NCBI GenBank assembly: GCA_002428085.1
Contig: DJAA01000003.1
Coordinates: 56,378-88,259 of the forward strand
Direction of reading: 5' to 3'
Source of the DNA: Sulfurimonas sp. UBA6014
GTDB lineage: Bacteria > Campylobacterota > Campylobacteria > Campylobacterales > Sulfurimonadaceae
Length of the DNA stretch: 31,882 bases
Shown here piece by piece: positions 14,226 through 23,703 of this stretch. The notes under the pieces are model-generated. The model ran no database searches, had not been told where the DNA came from, and was given only the letters and a program-made list of their open reading frames with translations. Both the position numbers and the translations under genes were made by a program. Numbering within the stretch: position 1 is the stretch's first letter; each line of letters begins with the position of its first letter.

Positions 14226-15083
14226 TTATATTTTTTTAGCAAAATCATTTTGAGAAATTACTTTTCTATTTCCTTGATGAACTTTAATAACCTCTGCATA
14301 CATATCACAATATTCATCTGCTTCTTTATCTTCTTTTAAGATACCAGTTGGAAAAATATTTAATTGTTCTGCTGGAGATAATTCATCATATTTCTTTTTA
14401 GGCATAGTAATACTATCAATCCAAGCAAGGTTATCCATAGCAGAAACCATTTTATTTTTTCTACCAAGGTTAATATGACAATTTGATAAAATATCAAGAC
14501 ATGCAAAACCTTTATGCTCAATAGCTTTAACAAATAATTTTTCTAATTTTTTAGGATCTAACATTGATTCACGAGCAACAAAAGAAGCACCCGCTGCAAT
14601 TGCTAAATTACATGTATCAAAAGTCGGATCAATATTACCTGCTTTTTGAGATACAGTCCACATACCCTTAGGAGTAGTAGGTGAAGTTTGAGAATTAGTT
14701 AAACCATAAATAAAGTTATTAATAATAATAAGCGTTATGTCAATATTTCTTCTGCATCCGTGAATTGTATGATTTCCACCAATAGCAAGTGCATCACCAT
14801 CACCTGCTACACAAACCACATATTTGTCTGGATTAACAAGTTTAATTCCTGTTGCGAATGCAACAGTTCTTCCATGTGTTGTGTGAACGGTATTAAAATC
14901 AACATATGAAGAAAATCTTCCTGAGCACCCTATTCCAGATACTACACATATATCATCTCTGTTTATATTTAGTTTATCTATAGCTCTTATAAAAGCTTTT
15001 AATATAACACCATCTCCACAACCCCAACACCAAAGTGTCGGCATCTTTTCAAGTCTTAAATATTTATCATAATTAAATGCCAT
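14226..15083 (-). CDS. oorB: 2-oxoglutarate:acceptor oxidoreductase, beta subunit (TPP-binding)
   Basis: 285 aa. The thiamine-diphosphate-binding motif GDGDALAIGGNH (94-105) continues to GCRRNIDITLIIINN. WCWGCG near the N-terminus (18-23) supplies conserved cysteines that in related enzymes ligate an iron-sulfur cluster, and further Cys are at 46 and 53. It carries the TPP active site of the 2-oxoglutarate oxidoreductase. Its ATG overlaps the last base of the oorA stop (TAATG), indicating coupled translation. Substrate assignment relies on family resemblance and on the neighbouring sucCD genes. Confidence 0.95.
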   Translation of the reverse strand: MAFNYDKYLRLEKMPTLWCWGCGDGVILKAFIRAIDKLNINRDDICVVSGIGCSGRFSSYVDFNTVHTTHGRTVAFATGIKLVNPDKYVVCVAGDGDALAIGGNHTIHGCRRNIDITLIIINNFIYGLTNSQTSPTTPKGMWTVSQKAGNIDPTFDTCNLAIAAGASFVARESMLDPKKLEKLFVKAIEHKGFACLDILSNCHINLGRKNKMVSAMDNLAWIDSITMPKKKYDELSPAEQLNIFPTGILKEDKEADEYCDMYAEVIKVHQGNRKVISQNDFAKKI

Positions 15084-16219
15084 TACATCATCTCCTTAAC
15101 TTTATTCACAATCTCATATGGAGAGATTGGTCTACCATTTACTTTAAATAGTCCTTCAATGTCTAAACGACCAGTTGAACGTTGTACTTCATCGTAGTAT
15201 TGACCAATATTTAATTCAACAACTAGGATTTTTTGGATTTTTTGACCCAATTCTCTCATTCTATCTTGTGGACTTGGCCACAATGTAATTGGACGGAATA
15301 AGCCTGCTTTAATCCCTTCTGCACGTAAATGGCGAATTGTTTCTTTTGCAGATAATGCAACTGAACCATAAGCAATAATTAAAAATTCTGCATCATCCAC
15401 CATATACTCTTCATTGTATTCGATTTCATCTTTATGGAGTTCAACTTTATCTTCAAGTCTTTGAATAAGTTTTCTACAAGTTTCAATCTCTTCAGTTGGG
15501 AACCCTTTAGCATCATGGTGAAGACCTGTAAAGTGGTATCTATATCCTTTAAACATTGGATTAAGAACTGCTGGCTGATCATGTGCACACTCATATGGAC
15601 GGTAGTCTTCAGGTGCGCCATCAAAAGATTTTCTTGGAACGATGCCAGCCTTAACCTCTTCAACAGTTGGAAGATCTGCTTTACCATGCATGTGACCTAT
15701 AGTTTCGTCCAAAAGTACAAAAACAGGTTGCATAAATCTATCCGCTAAATTAAATGCTCTTACTGTTTCAGTATAACACTCAGCCAAAGATCCAGCACAT
15801 ACTGTAATTGATTTGTAATCACCATGAGAAGGATTTTTTGCTTGTGCAACATCTCCCTGAGACACACGAGTTGGAAGACCAGTTGAAGGACCACCACGCA
15901 TAACATTGACAACAACCAAAGGAACTTCTGCCATTTGAGCAAGACCAAGATTTTCAGCTTTAAGGGAAATACCAGGTCCTGAAGTAGCAGTCATCGTTCT
16001 AACACCTGCCATACCAGCTCCAATCGCAGCTGCAACACCAGCAATCTCATCTTCCATTTGTATACAAACACCACCGAGTTCTGGCATCAAATCTGACATT
16101 TCATGCATTACTTCACTTGAAGGTGTGATTGGATATCCACCAAAAAATCTACATCCTGCATCTGCTGCAGCTAGTGCAGATAGTTCATTACCACTTGAAA
16201 TTACTTCTCTAGTTGCCAT
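15083..16219 (-). CDS. oorA: 2-oxoglutarate:acceptor oxidoreductase, alpha subunit
   Basis: 378 aa, pyrimidine-binding and transketolase-C-like domains of 2-oxoacid:acceptor oxidoreductases. N-terminal GYPITPSSEVMHEMSD and QMEDEIAGVAAAIGAGMAG are the characteristic substrate/TPP-facing segments. TATSGPGISLKAENLGLAQM follows, then the C-terminal domain with FLIIAYGSVALSAKE and LFRPITLWPSP. It pairs with OorB to form the catalytic core. The ATG overlaps the oorD stop by one base (TAATG). Length is normal for the two-subunit-core OOR type. Confidence 0.96.
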   Translation of the reverse strand: MATREVISSGNELSALAAADAGCRFFGGYPITPSSEVMHEMSDLMPELGGVCIQMEDEIAGVAAAIGAGMAGVRTMTATSGPGISLKAENLGLAQMAEVPLVVVNVMRGGPSTGLPTRVSQGDVAQAKNPSHGDYKSITVCAGSLAECYTETVRAFNLADRFMQPVFVLLDETIGHMHGKADLPTVEEVKAGIVPRKSFDGAPEDYRPYECAHDQPAVLNPMFKGYRYHFTGLHHDAKGFPTEEIETCRKLIQRLEDKVELHKDEIEYNEEYMVDDAEFLIIAYGSVALSAKETIRHLRAEGIKAGLFRPITLWPSPQDRMRELGQKIQKILVVELNIGQYYDEVQRSTGRLDIEGLFKVNGRPISPYEIVNKVKEMM

Positions 16220-16569
16220 TATTTAACTCCTTGTACGTCAAGCGACATATAGTTATTTGCAACAATTGCTGCTTGTCTCTCTTTAGCTTCATCTGTTAAT
16301 TTAGCAAAACTAAATCCAGCCGCTTTATACTCTTTTGAATCCGCTACATATATAGCAAAATCTGGACATGTCAGTTCACACTCGTTACATCCGATACAAG
16401 CTTCTGGATGATCTATAGATATCATCGCACCAAGAGTTGAAGTTGATTCATACTTCATACCAAGAACACCTGATGGACATACAGATACACAAATATCACA
16501 TGCCTTACAATTGCTTACATTGACCCATACAGGTTGATTTCCAGGGTTTACAGTTTTAAAAGTTCCCAT
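16219..16569 (-). CDS. oorD: 2-oxoglutarate:acceptor oxidoreductase, ferredoxin-like delta subunit
   Basis: 116 aa with two [4Fe-4S] motifs: C21-x2-C24-x2-C27-x3-C31-P and C58-x2-C61-x2-C64-x3-C68-P. It relays electrons between the OorAB core and the external ferredoxin or flavodoxin. First of the four oor genes, 28 bp after the small metal-domain gene and overlapping oorA by one base. Motif spacing and gene order make the assignment firm. Confidence 0.95.
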   Translation of the reverse strand: MGTFKTVNPGNQPVWVNVSNCKACDICVSVCPSGVLGMKYESTSTLGAMISIDHPEACIGCNECELTCPDFAIYVADSKEYKAAGFSFAKLTDEAKERQAAIVANNYMSLDVQGVK

Positions 16570-16597
16570 TTACTCTCCTAAGTTATTAAATTACGAA

Positions 16598-16897
16598 TTA
16601 TTTCGTGCTCTCTTGAATATTAAATTTTCCAACAGCACAAGAGACAAAACTTTTTGCCTTCAAGGCAGTCGAACTAGAAAAATTCATATCTTCATCAAAA
16701 AAAGGATATCCTAGTTTTCTTAAAGTTGCTCTAAAATGTGCTAATGACGCCTCGTTTAAAATATCTACTGTTACCTTACGAGGCTCGCACGAAAAATCAA
16801 TATTTATAAATGTAAAGCCTTCTTTTACTAAGGCTTTATGAATTGTATTTGCACACCCTTCACATCTAATGTTTTTGACTTGTACTGTTGTAATCAT
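16598..16897 (-). CDS. Small heavy-metal-associated (HMA) domain protein in the TCA cluster
   Basis: 99 aa. Residues 1-67 have a ferredoxin-like HMA fold pattern with the metal site IRC12EGC15ANTIHKAL and a late KLGYPFFDE strand, like copper chaperones of the CopZ/Atx1 type. The tail (about 70-99) has no counterpart in CopZ and contains one more Cys in SFVSCAVGK. It sits 3 bp after sucD and 28 bp before oorD, so it is cotranscribed with TCA enzymes and not with any copper transporter. The bound metal and role are unknown; a link to metal supply or cluster assembly for OorD is speculation. Confidence 0.8.
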   Translation of the reverse strand: MITTVQVKNIRCEGCANTIHKALVKEGFTFINIDFSCEPRKVTVDILNEASLAHFRATLRKLGYPFFDEDMNFSSSTALKAKSFVSCAVGKFNIQESTK

Positions 16898-16900
16898 CTC

Positions 16901-17776
16901 TTACTTTTTGCCCAAAACTTCCGCTATTGCTTTGCCTATTTCAGCAGGTGAAACAACAACTCTTACTCCTGCATCTCTGAGTGCATCCATTTTTTCTTTT
17001 GCAGTTCCAGCACTTCCACTCACAATTGCACCTGCATGACCCATAGTTTTTCCCTTAGGTGCAGTCTGTCCTGCTATAAAGGCAACAACAGGCTTCGTAA
17101 TTTGTTCTTTGATTAATTTTGCAGCTTGAATCTCAAGATCTCCACCAATCTCACCAATCATAACAATCGCATGTGTATCTGGATCAGCTTCAAACATTGG
17201 AAGAAGTTGCTTATACGAAAGTCCTATAATTGGGTCTCCACCGATACCAACTGCCGTTGTAATACCAAAACCTTCTTTGCATACTTGGTTTGCACCTTCA
17301 TAGGTTAATGTACCCGATTTAGAGATCAAACCAACATTTCCTTTTTTGAAAATCGAACCAGGCATAATACCGATTTTACACTCCTCAGCTGTGATAATAC
17401 CTGGACAGTTTGGCCCAATAGTCATCATGCCATGTTTGGTTGCATACGCTTTTGCCGCTTGCATGTCTTTAACTGGAGCGCCTTCTGTAATAATAACAGC
17501 AAGCGTAATCCCAGCTTCAGCAGCTTCCATGACAGCATCGCCAACAAATGCAGGTGGAACAAAAATCATAGAAACTGTAGCACCCGTAGTTTTTACAGCA
17601 TCTCTTACTGTATTGAAAACTGGTTTGCCTAAATGCTCCGTTCCACCCTTATTTGGTGTAACACCGCCAACTATTTTTGTTCCATAAGCAAGGCACTGCT
17701 CAGCATGAAAAGTACCCTCTTTACCTGTAAAACCTTGAACGATAACTTTTGTATCTTTGTTTACTAAAATTGACAT
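16901..17776 (-). CDS. sucD: Succinyl-CoA synthetase, alpha subunit
   Basis: 291 aa. N-terminal Rossmann CoA-binding domain with VQGFTGKEGTFHA, then the ligase domain with the phospho-histidine at H247 in GKTMGHAGAIVSG. The enzyme interconverts succinyl-CoA and succinate with ADP/ATP; in the reductive TCA direction it makes succinyl-CoA for OorDABC, which lies three genes downstream. It begins 3 bp after sucC. Length and motifs are standard. Confidence 0.97.
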   Translation of the reverse strand: MSILVNKDTKVIVQGFTGKEGTFHAEQCLAYGTKIVGGVTPNKGGTEHLGKPVFNTVRDAVKTTGATVSMIFVPPAFVGDAVMEAAEAGITLAVIITEGAPVKDMQAAKAYATKHGMMTIGPNCPGIITAEECKIGIMPGSIFKKGNVGLISKSGTLTYEGANQVCKEGFGITTAVGIGGDPIIGLSYKQLLPMFEADPDTHAIVMIGEIGGDLEIQAAKLIKEQITKPVVAFIAGQTAPKGKTMGHAGAIVSGSAGTAKEKMDALRDAGVRVVVSPAEIGKAIAEVLGKK

Positions 17777-17779
17777 AAA

Positions 17780-18952
17780 TTATTCTCCTTTTGCCGCAGC
17801 TACTGCTTTTGCAGCACCGTCACCTAAATCATTTCCAACAATAATATTTTTGATATTAGCATTTTTAAGAATCTCAGCTGCCTCTGGAGCATTAGTTCCA
17901 TCAAGACGTACAATCACCGGCACATTTACATCAGTTAACCTAGTTGCTTCTAAAATACCATTAGCAATACGATCACAACGAACAATACCACCAAATATAT
18001 TTACAAATATTGCTTTTACTTTAGGGTTTTTAAGAATAATTTCAAAACCTTTTGCAACTGTCTCAGCGTTAGCACTTCCGCCAACATCTAAAAAGTTTGC
18101 AGGAGTTCCACCCATGTAGTTAATCGTATCCATAGTCCCCATAGCAAGACCTGCGCCATTTACCATACATCCTATTTCACCATCGAGCGCAACATAAGAA
18201 AGACCGTATTTCGCTGCTTCAACTTCATCAGCGTCTTCTTCTGTCAAATCTCTCATGGCAGCGATGTCTGGGTGACGACCAAGGGCAGAATTATCAAAGC
18301 CCATTTTTCCATCAAGTGCGATGAACTCACCCTTGCCTGTTTTTATTAGTGGATTGATTTCTATCATCTCTGCATCATTTTCCATGTAAAGCTTAAAAAG
18401 TTTTTGTGCAAAAGAGATGATATTTTTTTGCTCAGACGGGTCAGTAAGTCCAAGACCAAAAGCTAACTCACGACCATGAAAAGGTTGAAAACCAATCGAT
18501 GGGTCAACAGCAACAGTAATGATTTTTTCAGGAGTCTTTTCAGCGACATCCTCAATATTCATACCACCTTCAGTTGAAGCCATAATTAAAGGCATTTCTA
18601 GTTTTCTATCAAGAACAACTGAGAGATAAAATTCCGACTTAATATCGGCACCATCTTCGATGTAAAGTTTTTGGACTAACTTACCTTCGGCAGTAGTTTG
18701 ATGAGTAACTAGAGTCATGCCAAGAATTTCACCAGCTAATTTTTCAACTTCTTCAAGACTCTTAGCAAGCTTAACGCCCCCGCCAAGACCACGACCACCA
18801 GCATGAATTTGGGCTTTAACAACCCAAATAGGACCACCTAACTCTTCTGCAGCTTTTACAGCGTCTTTGACGCTCTCAACCATTATGCCTCTTGGCGTTG
18901 GCACACCGTATTTAGCAAAAATTTGTTTTGCTTGATATTCATGTATATTCAT
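17780..18952 (-). CDS. sucC: Succinyl-CoA synthetase, beta subunit
   Basis: 390 aa, usual length. ATP-grasp domain with WVVKAQIHAGGRGLGGGVK near residues 44-62 and the metal-binding EINPLI and ALDGKMGFD segments. The C-terminal ligase CoA domain has VNGAGLAMGTMD and FVNIFGGIVRCD. It forms the heterotetramer with SucD. Upstream AGGAGAAT-like purines precede ATG 18952, and it lies 29 bp after fumC in the same cluster. Confidence 0.97.
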   Translation of the reverse strand: MNIHEYQAKQIFAKYGVPTPRGIMVESVKDAVKAAEELGGPIWVVKAQIHAGGRGLGGGVKLAKSLEEVEKLAGEILGMTLVTHQTTAEGKLVQKLYIEDGADIKSEFYLSVVLDRKLEMPLIMASTEGGMNIEDVAEKTPEKIITVAVDPSIGFQPFHGRELAFGLGLTDPSEQKNIISFAQKLFKLYMENDAEMIEINPLIKTGKGEFIALDGKMGFDNSALGRHPDIAAMRDLTEEDADEVEAAKYGLSYVALDGEIGCMVNGAGLAMGTMDTINYMGGTPANFLDVGGSANAETVAKGFEIILKNPKVKAIFVNIFGGIVRCDRIANGILEATRLTDVNVPVIVRLDGTNAPEAAEILKNANIKNIIVGNDLGDGAAKAVAAAKGE

Positions 18953-18981
18953 TTATTCTCCTTATTTTAAAATAAAAATGA

Positions 18982-20373
18982 TTACGCTTTTGGCGCAATC
19001 ATCTCCTCTGGTTTTACATATTCATCAAATTGCTCTGCAGTTAAAAGACCAAGCTCAATTGCCGTAGCTTTAAGAGTAGAGTTGTTTTTATGCGCTGTTT
19101 TTGCGATTTTCGCTGCATTTTCATATCCGATATACGGATTAAGTGCAGTAACAAGCATTAATGAATCATGTAAAAAATGGTCAATTCTTGCATTGACTGG
19201 CATAATACCAATTGCTGCATGGTCATTAAATGAAACAATAGAATCACTTAAAAGTCTTACTGATTGTAAAAAATTATAAGCAATAACTGGCTTAAATACA
19301 TTAAGTTCAAAGTTTCCTTGTGAAGCAGCTAAACCAATTGCGACATCATTTCCCATAACTTGACATGTAACCATAGTGACTGCTTCACTTTGCGTTGGGT
19401 TTACTTTTCCTGGCATGATTGATGAACCTGGTTCATTTTCTGGAATTGTAATTTCACCTAAACCACATCGTGGACCGCTTGCCAACCATCTTACGTCATT
19501 TGCTATTTTCATCATGTCGGCTGCAAGAGCTTTTAATGCACCATGAGAATATACTAGTGCATCATGAGAAGTGAGTGCATGAAATTTATTTGGAGCTGTA
19601 ATAAAATCATGACCTGTAAGTTCTGATAATTTTTTCGCTACTCTTTCGCCTAACTCTGGATGCGCATTTAAACCCGTGCCGACTGCTGTTCCGCCAAGAG
19701 CCAATTCTCTTACTGCTTCAAGAGAATCTTTTGCCATTTTTTCACATTTATTTAACATCTCAACCCAACCGCTTATCTCTTGACCAAGCGTGATTGGAGT
19801 CGCATCTTGAAGGTGCGTTCTTCCTATTTTTACAATATGGTTAAATGCTTCACTTTTTGCTTGAAGCGTAGCTTTGAGTTTTGCAACCGCAGGTAAAAGT
19901 GACTCTTCTACTGCAATAACTGCAGCCACATGGAGTGCTGTTGGATAGGTATCATTTGAACTTTGAGATTTGTTGACATCATCGTTTGGATGGATTAATT
20001 TTTCAACTCTAAAATCTCCGCCCAAAATTTCAGTCGCACGATTTGCAAGAACTTCATTATTGTTCATGTTCGATTGCGTGCCTGAACCTGTTTGCCATAC
20101 CACAAGAGGATATTGACCGTCAAGTTTTCCCGCTAACATATCATCAGCCGCTTGTGCTATTGCGTTTGCTTTTCTTGCGTCTAGTTTGCCTAAATCCATA
20201 TTGACCAAAGCTACTGCTTTTTTCAAATATGAAAATGCTCTCGTAATTTCATAAGGCATTGTCTCTTGCCCAATTTTAAAATTTTCTATTGAGCGTTGTG
20301 TTTGGGCTGCCCAATATGCATCTATTGGAACATTTATCTCACCCATTGTATCTTTTTCTATTCGTGTTTTCAA
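18982..20373 (-). CDS. fumC: Fumarate hydratase class II
   Basis: 463 aa with the superfamily signature GSSIMPGKVNP starting at residue 316 and the fumarase segments VKIGRTHLQDATPITLGQE, GGTAVGTGLNAHPE and WLASGPRCGLGEI. It interconverts malate and fumarate without an iron-sulfur cluster. I chose TTG 20373-20371 as the start: GAGGAGAAG lies upstream, the encoded KTRIEKDTMGEI is the usual FumC N-terminus, and it falls two bases after the mdh TAA. An ATG at 20403 would add 10 residues inside mdh and is unlikely. From memory, fumC is not part of the corresponding Campylobacter cluster, so its place here is a lineage feature. Confidence 0.95.
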   Translation of the reverse strand: MKTRIEKDTMGEINVPIDAYWAAQTQRSIENFKIGQETMPYEITRAFSYLKKAVALVNMDLGKLDARKANAIAQAADDMLAGKLDGQYPLVVWQTGSGTQSNMNNNEVLANRATEILGGDFRVEKLIHPNDDVNKSQSSNDTYPTALHVAAVIAVEESLLPAVAKLKATLQAKSEAFNHIVKIGRTHLQDATPITLGQEISGWVEMLNKCEKMAKDSLEAVRELALGGTAVGTGLNAHPELGERVAKKLSELTGHDFITAPNKFHALTSHDALVYSHGALKALAADMMKIANDVRWLASGPRCGLGEITIPENEPGSSIMPGKVNPTQSEAVTMVTCQVMGNDVAIGLAASQGNFELNVFKPVIAYNFLQSVRLLSDSIVSFNDHAAIGIMPVNARIDHFLHDSLMLVTALNPYIGYENAAKIAKTAHKNNSTLKATAIELGLLTAEQFDEYVKPEEMIAPKA

Positions 20374-20374
20374 A

Positions 20375-21331
20375 TTACTTCTCCTCAAAAAAATTATGTG
20401 CATTGAGTGTATGAATCAAACTCTCAACAGAAGAACAAGAGTTTTTAAACATCTCTTTTTCTTTCTCATTCAAAGTCACTTCAATTATTTTTTCAGCACC
20501 ATTTGCTCCAAGCATAACAGGCACACCTGAGACTACATTGCTATAACCATATTCACCCTCTAAATAAACAGCGCATGGATGAATTTGTTTTGTATCTTTT
20601 AAAATTGCTTCTACCATTATCGCAGTCGATTTGGCAGGAGCATAATAGGCTGAACCTGTTTTAAGGTGACCTACTATTTCTGCTCCTCCATGACGCGTTC
20701 GATCAACTATCTCACTAATTTCCTCATCACTAAGCACATCCGTCAGAGGGACACCTGCAACTGTTGAATAGCGAGGGAGTGGCACCATATCATCTCCATG
20801 ACCGCCCATAACAGAAGCACGAATTTGTCCGCCACCATAGCCGAGTTTTTCTTGAATAAATGCTGCCATTCTTGAACTGTCCAGTATGCCTGCCATTCCT
20901 AACACACGACTTCTGTCAAAACCGCTCTCTTTGAGCGCTACATATGTCATGGCATCAAGTGGATTTGAAACCATGATGATAATTGCATCAGGAGAGTATT
21001 TTGCAATCCCCTGAACAACTTCTTTTGTAATCTTTGCATTAATCATAAGCAAATCATCACGGCTCATACCAGGTAATCTTGGACTTCCCGCAGTTACAAC
21101 GACCACATCACAATTGACCAAATCTTCCATAGCTTCTGCAACTTTTACAACAGTATGACTTCGAACCGCTGATGCAGCTTGAGACATATCTAGTGCTTTA
21201 CCTTTGGCAACATCTATTTTGTTATCACGAAGAATAATCTCATGGCACGAACCCAGCATCGCTAATGAGTAAGCTACAGTAGCCCCGACATTCCCAGCGC
21301 CTACAATACCTACTCTTTTCCCGTGTTTCAT
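20375..21331 (-). CDS. mdh: Malate dehydrogenase (LDH-like type)
   Basis: 318 aa. Nucleotide-binding GAGNVG at 11-16, malate-specific arginines in AGSPRLPGMSRDDLL, substrate Arg and catalytic His in the VMGGHGDDMVPL region, and VSNPLDAMTYV. It interconverts oxaloacetate and malate with NAD(P)H. First gene of the cluster, with AAGGAA before ATG 21331 and 173 bp of AT-rich upstream sequence holding several TATAAT-like elements, so the cluster promoter is probably there. Confidence 0.95.
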   Translation of the reverse strand: MKHGKRVGIVGAGNVGATVAYSLAMLGSCHEIILRDNKIDVAKGKALDMSQAASAVRSHTVVKVAEAMEDLVNCDVVVVTAGSPRLPGMSRDDLLMINAKITKEVVQGIAKYSPDAIIIMVSNPLDAMTYVALKESGFDRSRVLGMAGILDSSRMAAFIQEKLGYGGGQIRASVMGGHGDDMVPLPRYSTVAGVPLTDVLSDEEISEIVDRTRHGGAEIVGHLKTGSAYYAPAKSTAIMVEAILKDTKQIHPCAVYLEGEYGYSNVVSGVPVMLGANGAEKIIEVTLNEKEKEMFKNSCSSVESLIHTLNAHNFFEEK

Positions 21332-21461
21332 ATATATTCCTTGAACTTAAAATTATGACACCATGAAAAATATAATATTTAAATATATCAAAGCACCACA
21401 AAAGACTTTCGCCTTTTCTATAAAACTATTAAACTTATAGTTCCATAAAAAAAGAAATCTT

Positions 21462-21490
21462 ATCTTACGCCTAAAAAATAGGCGCAAGAT
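21462..21490 (-). terminator. Terminator-like hairpin after icd
   Basis: Arms 21462-21473 and 21479-21490 form a 12-bp stem (AUCUUGCGCCUA/UAGGCGUAAGAU with one G-U on the leftward RNA) with a five-base loop. A T run follows after 8 bases. It separates icd from mdh, although the T run is displaced from the stem. Confidence 0.65.
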
Positions 21491-21504
21491 ATCTAAAACA
21501 TATA

Positions 21505-23703
21505 CTAAATAGAAGCGATAATAGTATTTAATGTAGCAGATGGTCTCATGGCAGCTTCAGCTTTGACTATATCTGGATTAAAATAACCACCAATATCTTG
21601 AGGTTTGCCCTCAATAGCCAATAACTCTTGAATGATTTTATCTTCATTTTCAGTTAATGCCTTTGCAACTGGAGCGAACTTCGCAGCCAACTCAGCATCA
21701 TTCGTTTGAGAAGCTAAAGCTTTTGCCCAATATTGAGCTAAGAAAAAGTGACTCGCTTTGTTGTCAGGTTCTCCAGCTTTTCTTCCTGGTTCTTTATTAT
21801 TGTCAAGATACGCTTGATTTGCCTCATCAAGTCCAGCAGTCACTACTTCTAATTTTTTAGAATGATTTTTTTGCGCGATAAATCTTAGAGATTCTGCAAG
21901 TGCTAAAAATTCGCCTAACGAATCCCAACGAAGATGCCCCTCATTTAAAAACTGCTCAACATGTTTAGGAGCAGAACCACCAGCACCAGTTTCAAATAAG
22001 CCACCACCCGCTAACAAAGGTACGATTGAGAGCATTTTTGCAGATGTTCCAAGTTCTAAAATAGGGAAAAGGTCTGTGAGATAATCTCTTAAAACGTTTC
22101 CTGTTACAGAAATAGTATCTTCACCTTTTCTAACTCTTTTGAGTGAATATGTCATAGCTTTTTCAGGAGCCATAATTGGTAATTCTAATCCTGAAGTGTC
22201 ATGGTCTTTTATATATTCATTTACTTTTTTAATCATGTTTGCATCATGAGCACGATTTTCATCTAACCAAAATACTGCAGGAGTATTTGTGAGTCTAGCA
22301 CGCTCAACAGCAAGTCTTACCCAGTCTTTGATTGGAATATCTTTTGTTCTTGACATTCTCCAGATATCCCCTTTTTCAACATTAAACTCCATGAGTGTTG
22401 TGCCATTTGTATCTAGAACTTTTACAACACCATCTTCTTGCATCTCAAAAGTTGTTGGGTGAGAGCCGTATTCTTCAGCTTTTTGTGCCATAAGTCCAAC
22501 ATTTGAGACAGAGCCCATCGTTGTTACATCAAATTGTCCATTTTTAACACAATCTTCAACACAAACTTTGTACATCGTAGCATAACAACGATCAGGAATG
22601 ACAGCTACGCACTCTTCTGATTTACCTGCGGCATTCCACATTTGACCGCCATCACGGACAACAACTGGCAAAGAAGCATCGATGATAACATCATTAGAAG
22701 CATGAAGATTTGTGATTCCTTTATCTGAATCAACCATCGCCATTCTAGGCTGTGTTGGGTATGTGGCCATAATTGCAGCTTCAATTTGAGCTTTTTTATC
22801 AGCTGGAAGAGCTGCTAATTTTTTATATAAATCACCAAGACCTAAGTTTGCGTTATAGCCGATTGATGCCAAGTCTTGACCATATTTTGCAAACACATCT
22901 TTAAAGAACACTTGCACAGCATGACCAAACATGATAGGGTCAGAAACTTTCATCATGGTTGCTTTTAAGTGGATAGACCAAAGAACATCTTTCTCTTTAG
23001 CTTCAGTGATTGTCTCTTGCAAAAATTTTCTTAAAGCTTTGGCCGACATAAAAGTACCGTCTAAAATCTCTTTGTCAACAGCTTTAATCTCTTTAAGAAG
23101 TTTTCCATTTAATTCAATTTTAACTGCACCATCGCCACTTTTTACGACTGATTGCTCATTACCGTAAAAGTCACCACTACTCATATGCGCAACATACGCT
23201 TTTGAATGTGCAGAAAAAGCTCTGAGTTTGTGTGGATTTTTCTTAGCAAAATTTTTAACTGCTACTGCAGCACGTCTATCGGAGTTACCCTCACGAAGAA
23301 CAGGATTTACCGCAGAACCTAAACATGTAGAGTATTTCGTTTGTATCTCTTTTTCGGCATCTGTTTTCGCATCTTCAGGATAGCTTGGAATATCATAACC
23401 TTGAGATTGAAGTTCTGCTATACAAGCTTTAAGCTGAGGAATAGATGCAGAAATATTCGGTAACTTAATAATGTTACCCTCAGGCTGATGAACAACCTCA
23501 CCTAAATAAGCCAATTCATCCGCTCTTTTTTGTGCTGTTGTTAAACTATCTGGAAATGTTGCTAAAACTCTGCCTGCTAATGAGATATCTCTAGTTTCTA
23601 CTACTACATCTGCTGCTTGTGTGAAAGCGTTTACAATAGGTAACAATGAATAAGTTGCTAAAGCTGGTGCCTCATCAATCTTTGACCAAATAATTTTTGA
23701 CAT
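21505..23703 (-). CDS. icd: Isocitrate dehydrogenase, monomeric NADP type
   Basis: 732 aa, the length and sequence of the monomeric IDH family, not the 400-aa dimeric type. N-terminus SKIIWSKIDEAPALATYSLLPI, then LPNISASIPQLKACIAELQ, a central SVNPVLREGNSDRR-like segment and VFWLDENRAHDAN. It catalyses isocitrate to 2-oxoglutarate plus CO2 with NADP, or the reverse in reductive TCA organisms. It has its own upstream region with TTGAGGA before the ATG and a TATTAT -10-like element, and a hairpin at its end, so it is probably transcribed apart from mdh. It still sits next to the cluster as in Campylobacter, where icd, from memory, is the dimeric kind or differs. Confidence 0.95.
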   Translation of the reverse strand: MSKIIWSKIDEAPALATYSLLPIVNAFTQAADVVVETRDISLAGRVLATFPDSLTTAQKRADELAYLGEVVHQPEGNIIKLPNISASIPQLKACIAELQSQGYDIPSYPEDAKTDAEKEIQTKYSTCLGSAVNPVLREGNSDRRAAVAVKNFAKKNPHKLRAFSAHSKAYVAHMSSGDFYGNEQSVVKSGDGAVKIELNGKLLKEIKAVDKEILDGTFMSAKALRKFLQETITEAKEKDVLWSIHLKATMMKVSDPIMFGHAVQVFFKDVFAKYGQDLASIGYNANLGLGDLYKKLAALPADKKAQIEAAIMATYPTQPRMAMVDSDKGITNLHASNDVIIDASLPVVVRDGGQMWNAAGKSEECVAVIPDRCYATMYKVCVEDCVKNGQFDVTTMGSVSNVGLMAQKAEEYGSHPTTFEMQEDGVVKVLDTNGTTLMEFNVEKGDIWRMSRTKDIPIKDWVRLAVERARLTNTPAVFWLDENRAHDANMIKKVNEYIKDHDTSGLELPIMAPEKAMTYSLKRVRKGEDTISVTGNVLRDYLTDLFPILELGTSAKMLSIVPLLAGGGLFETGAGGSAPKHVEQFLNEGHLRWDSLGEFLALAESLRFIAQKNHSKKLEVVTAGLDEANQAYLDNNKEPGRKAGEPDNKASHFFLAQYWAKALASQTNDAELAAKFAPVAKALTENEDKIIQELLAIEGKPQDIGGYFNPDIVKAEAAMRPSATLNTIIASI

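Noticed and set aside
15379..15687. A 102-codon open frame inside oorA, with a 104-codon one opposite
   Set aside because: Both lie entirely within the strongly supported oorA frame and show no family motif or ribosome binding site; they are by-products of its codons.
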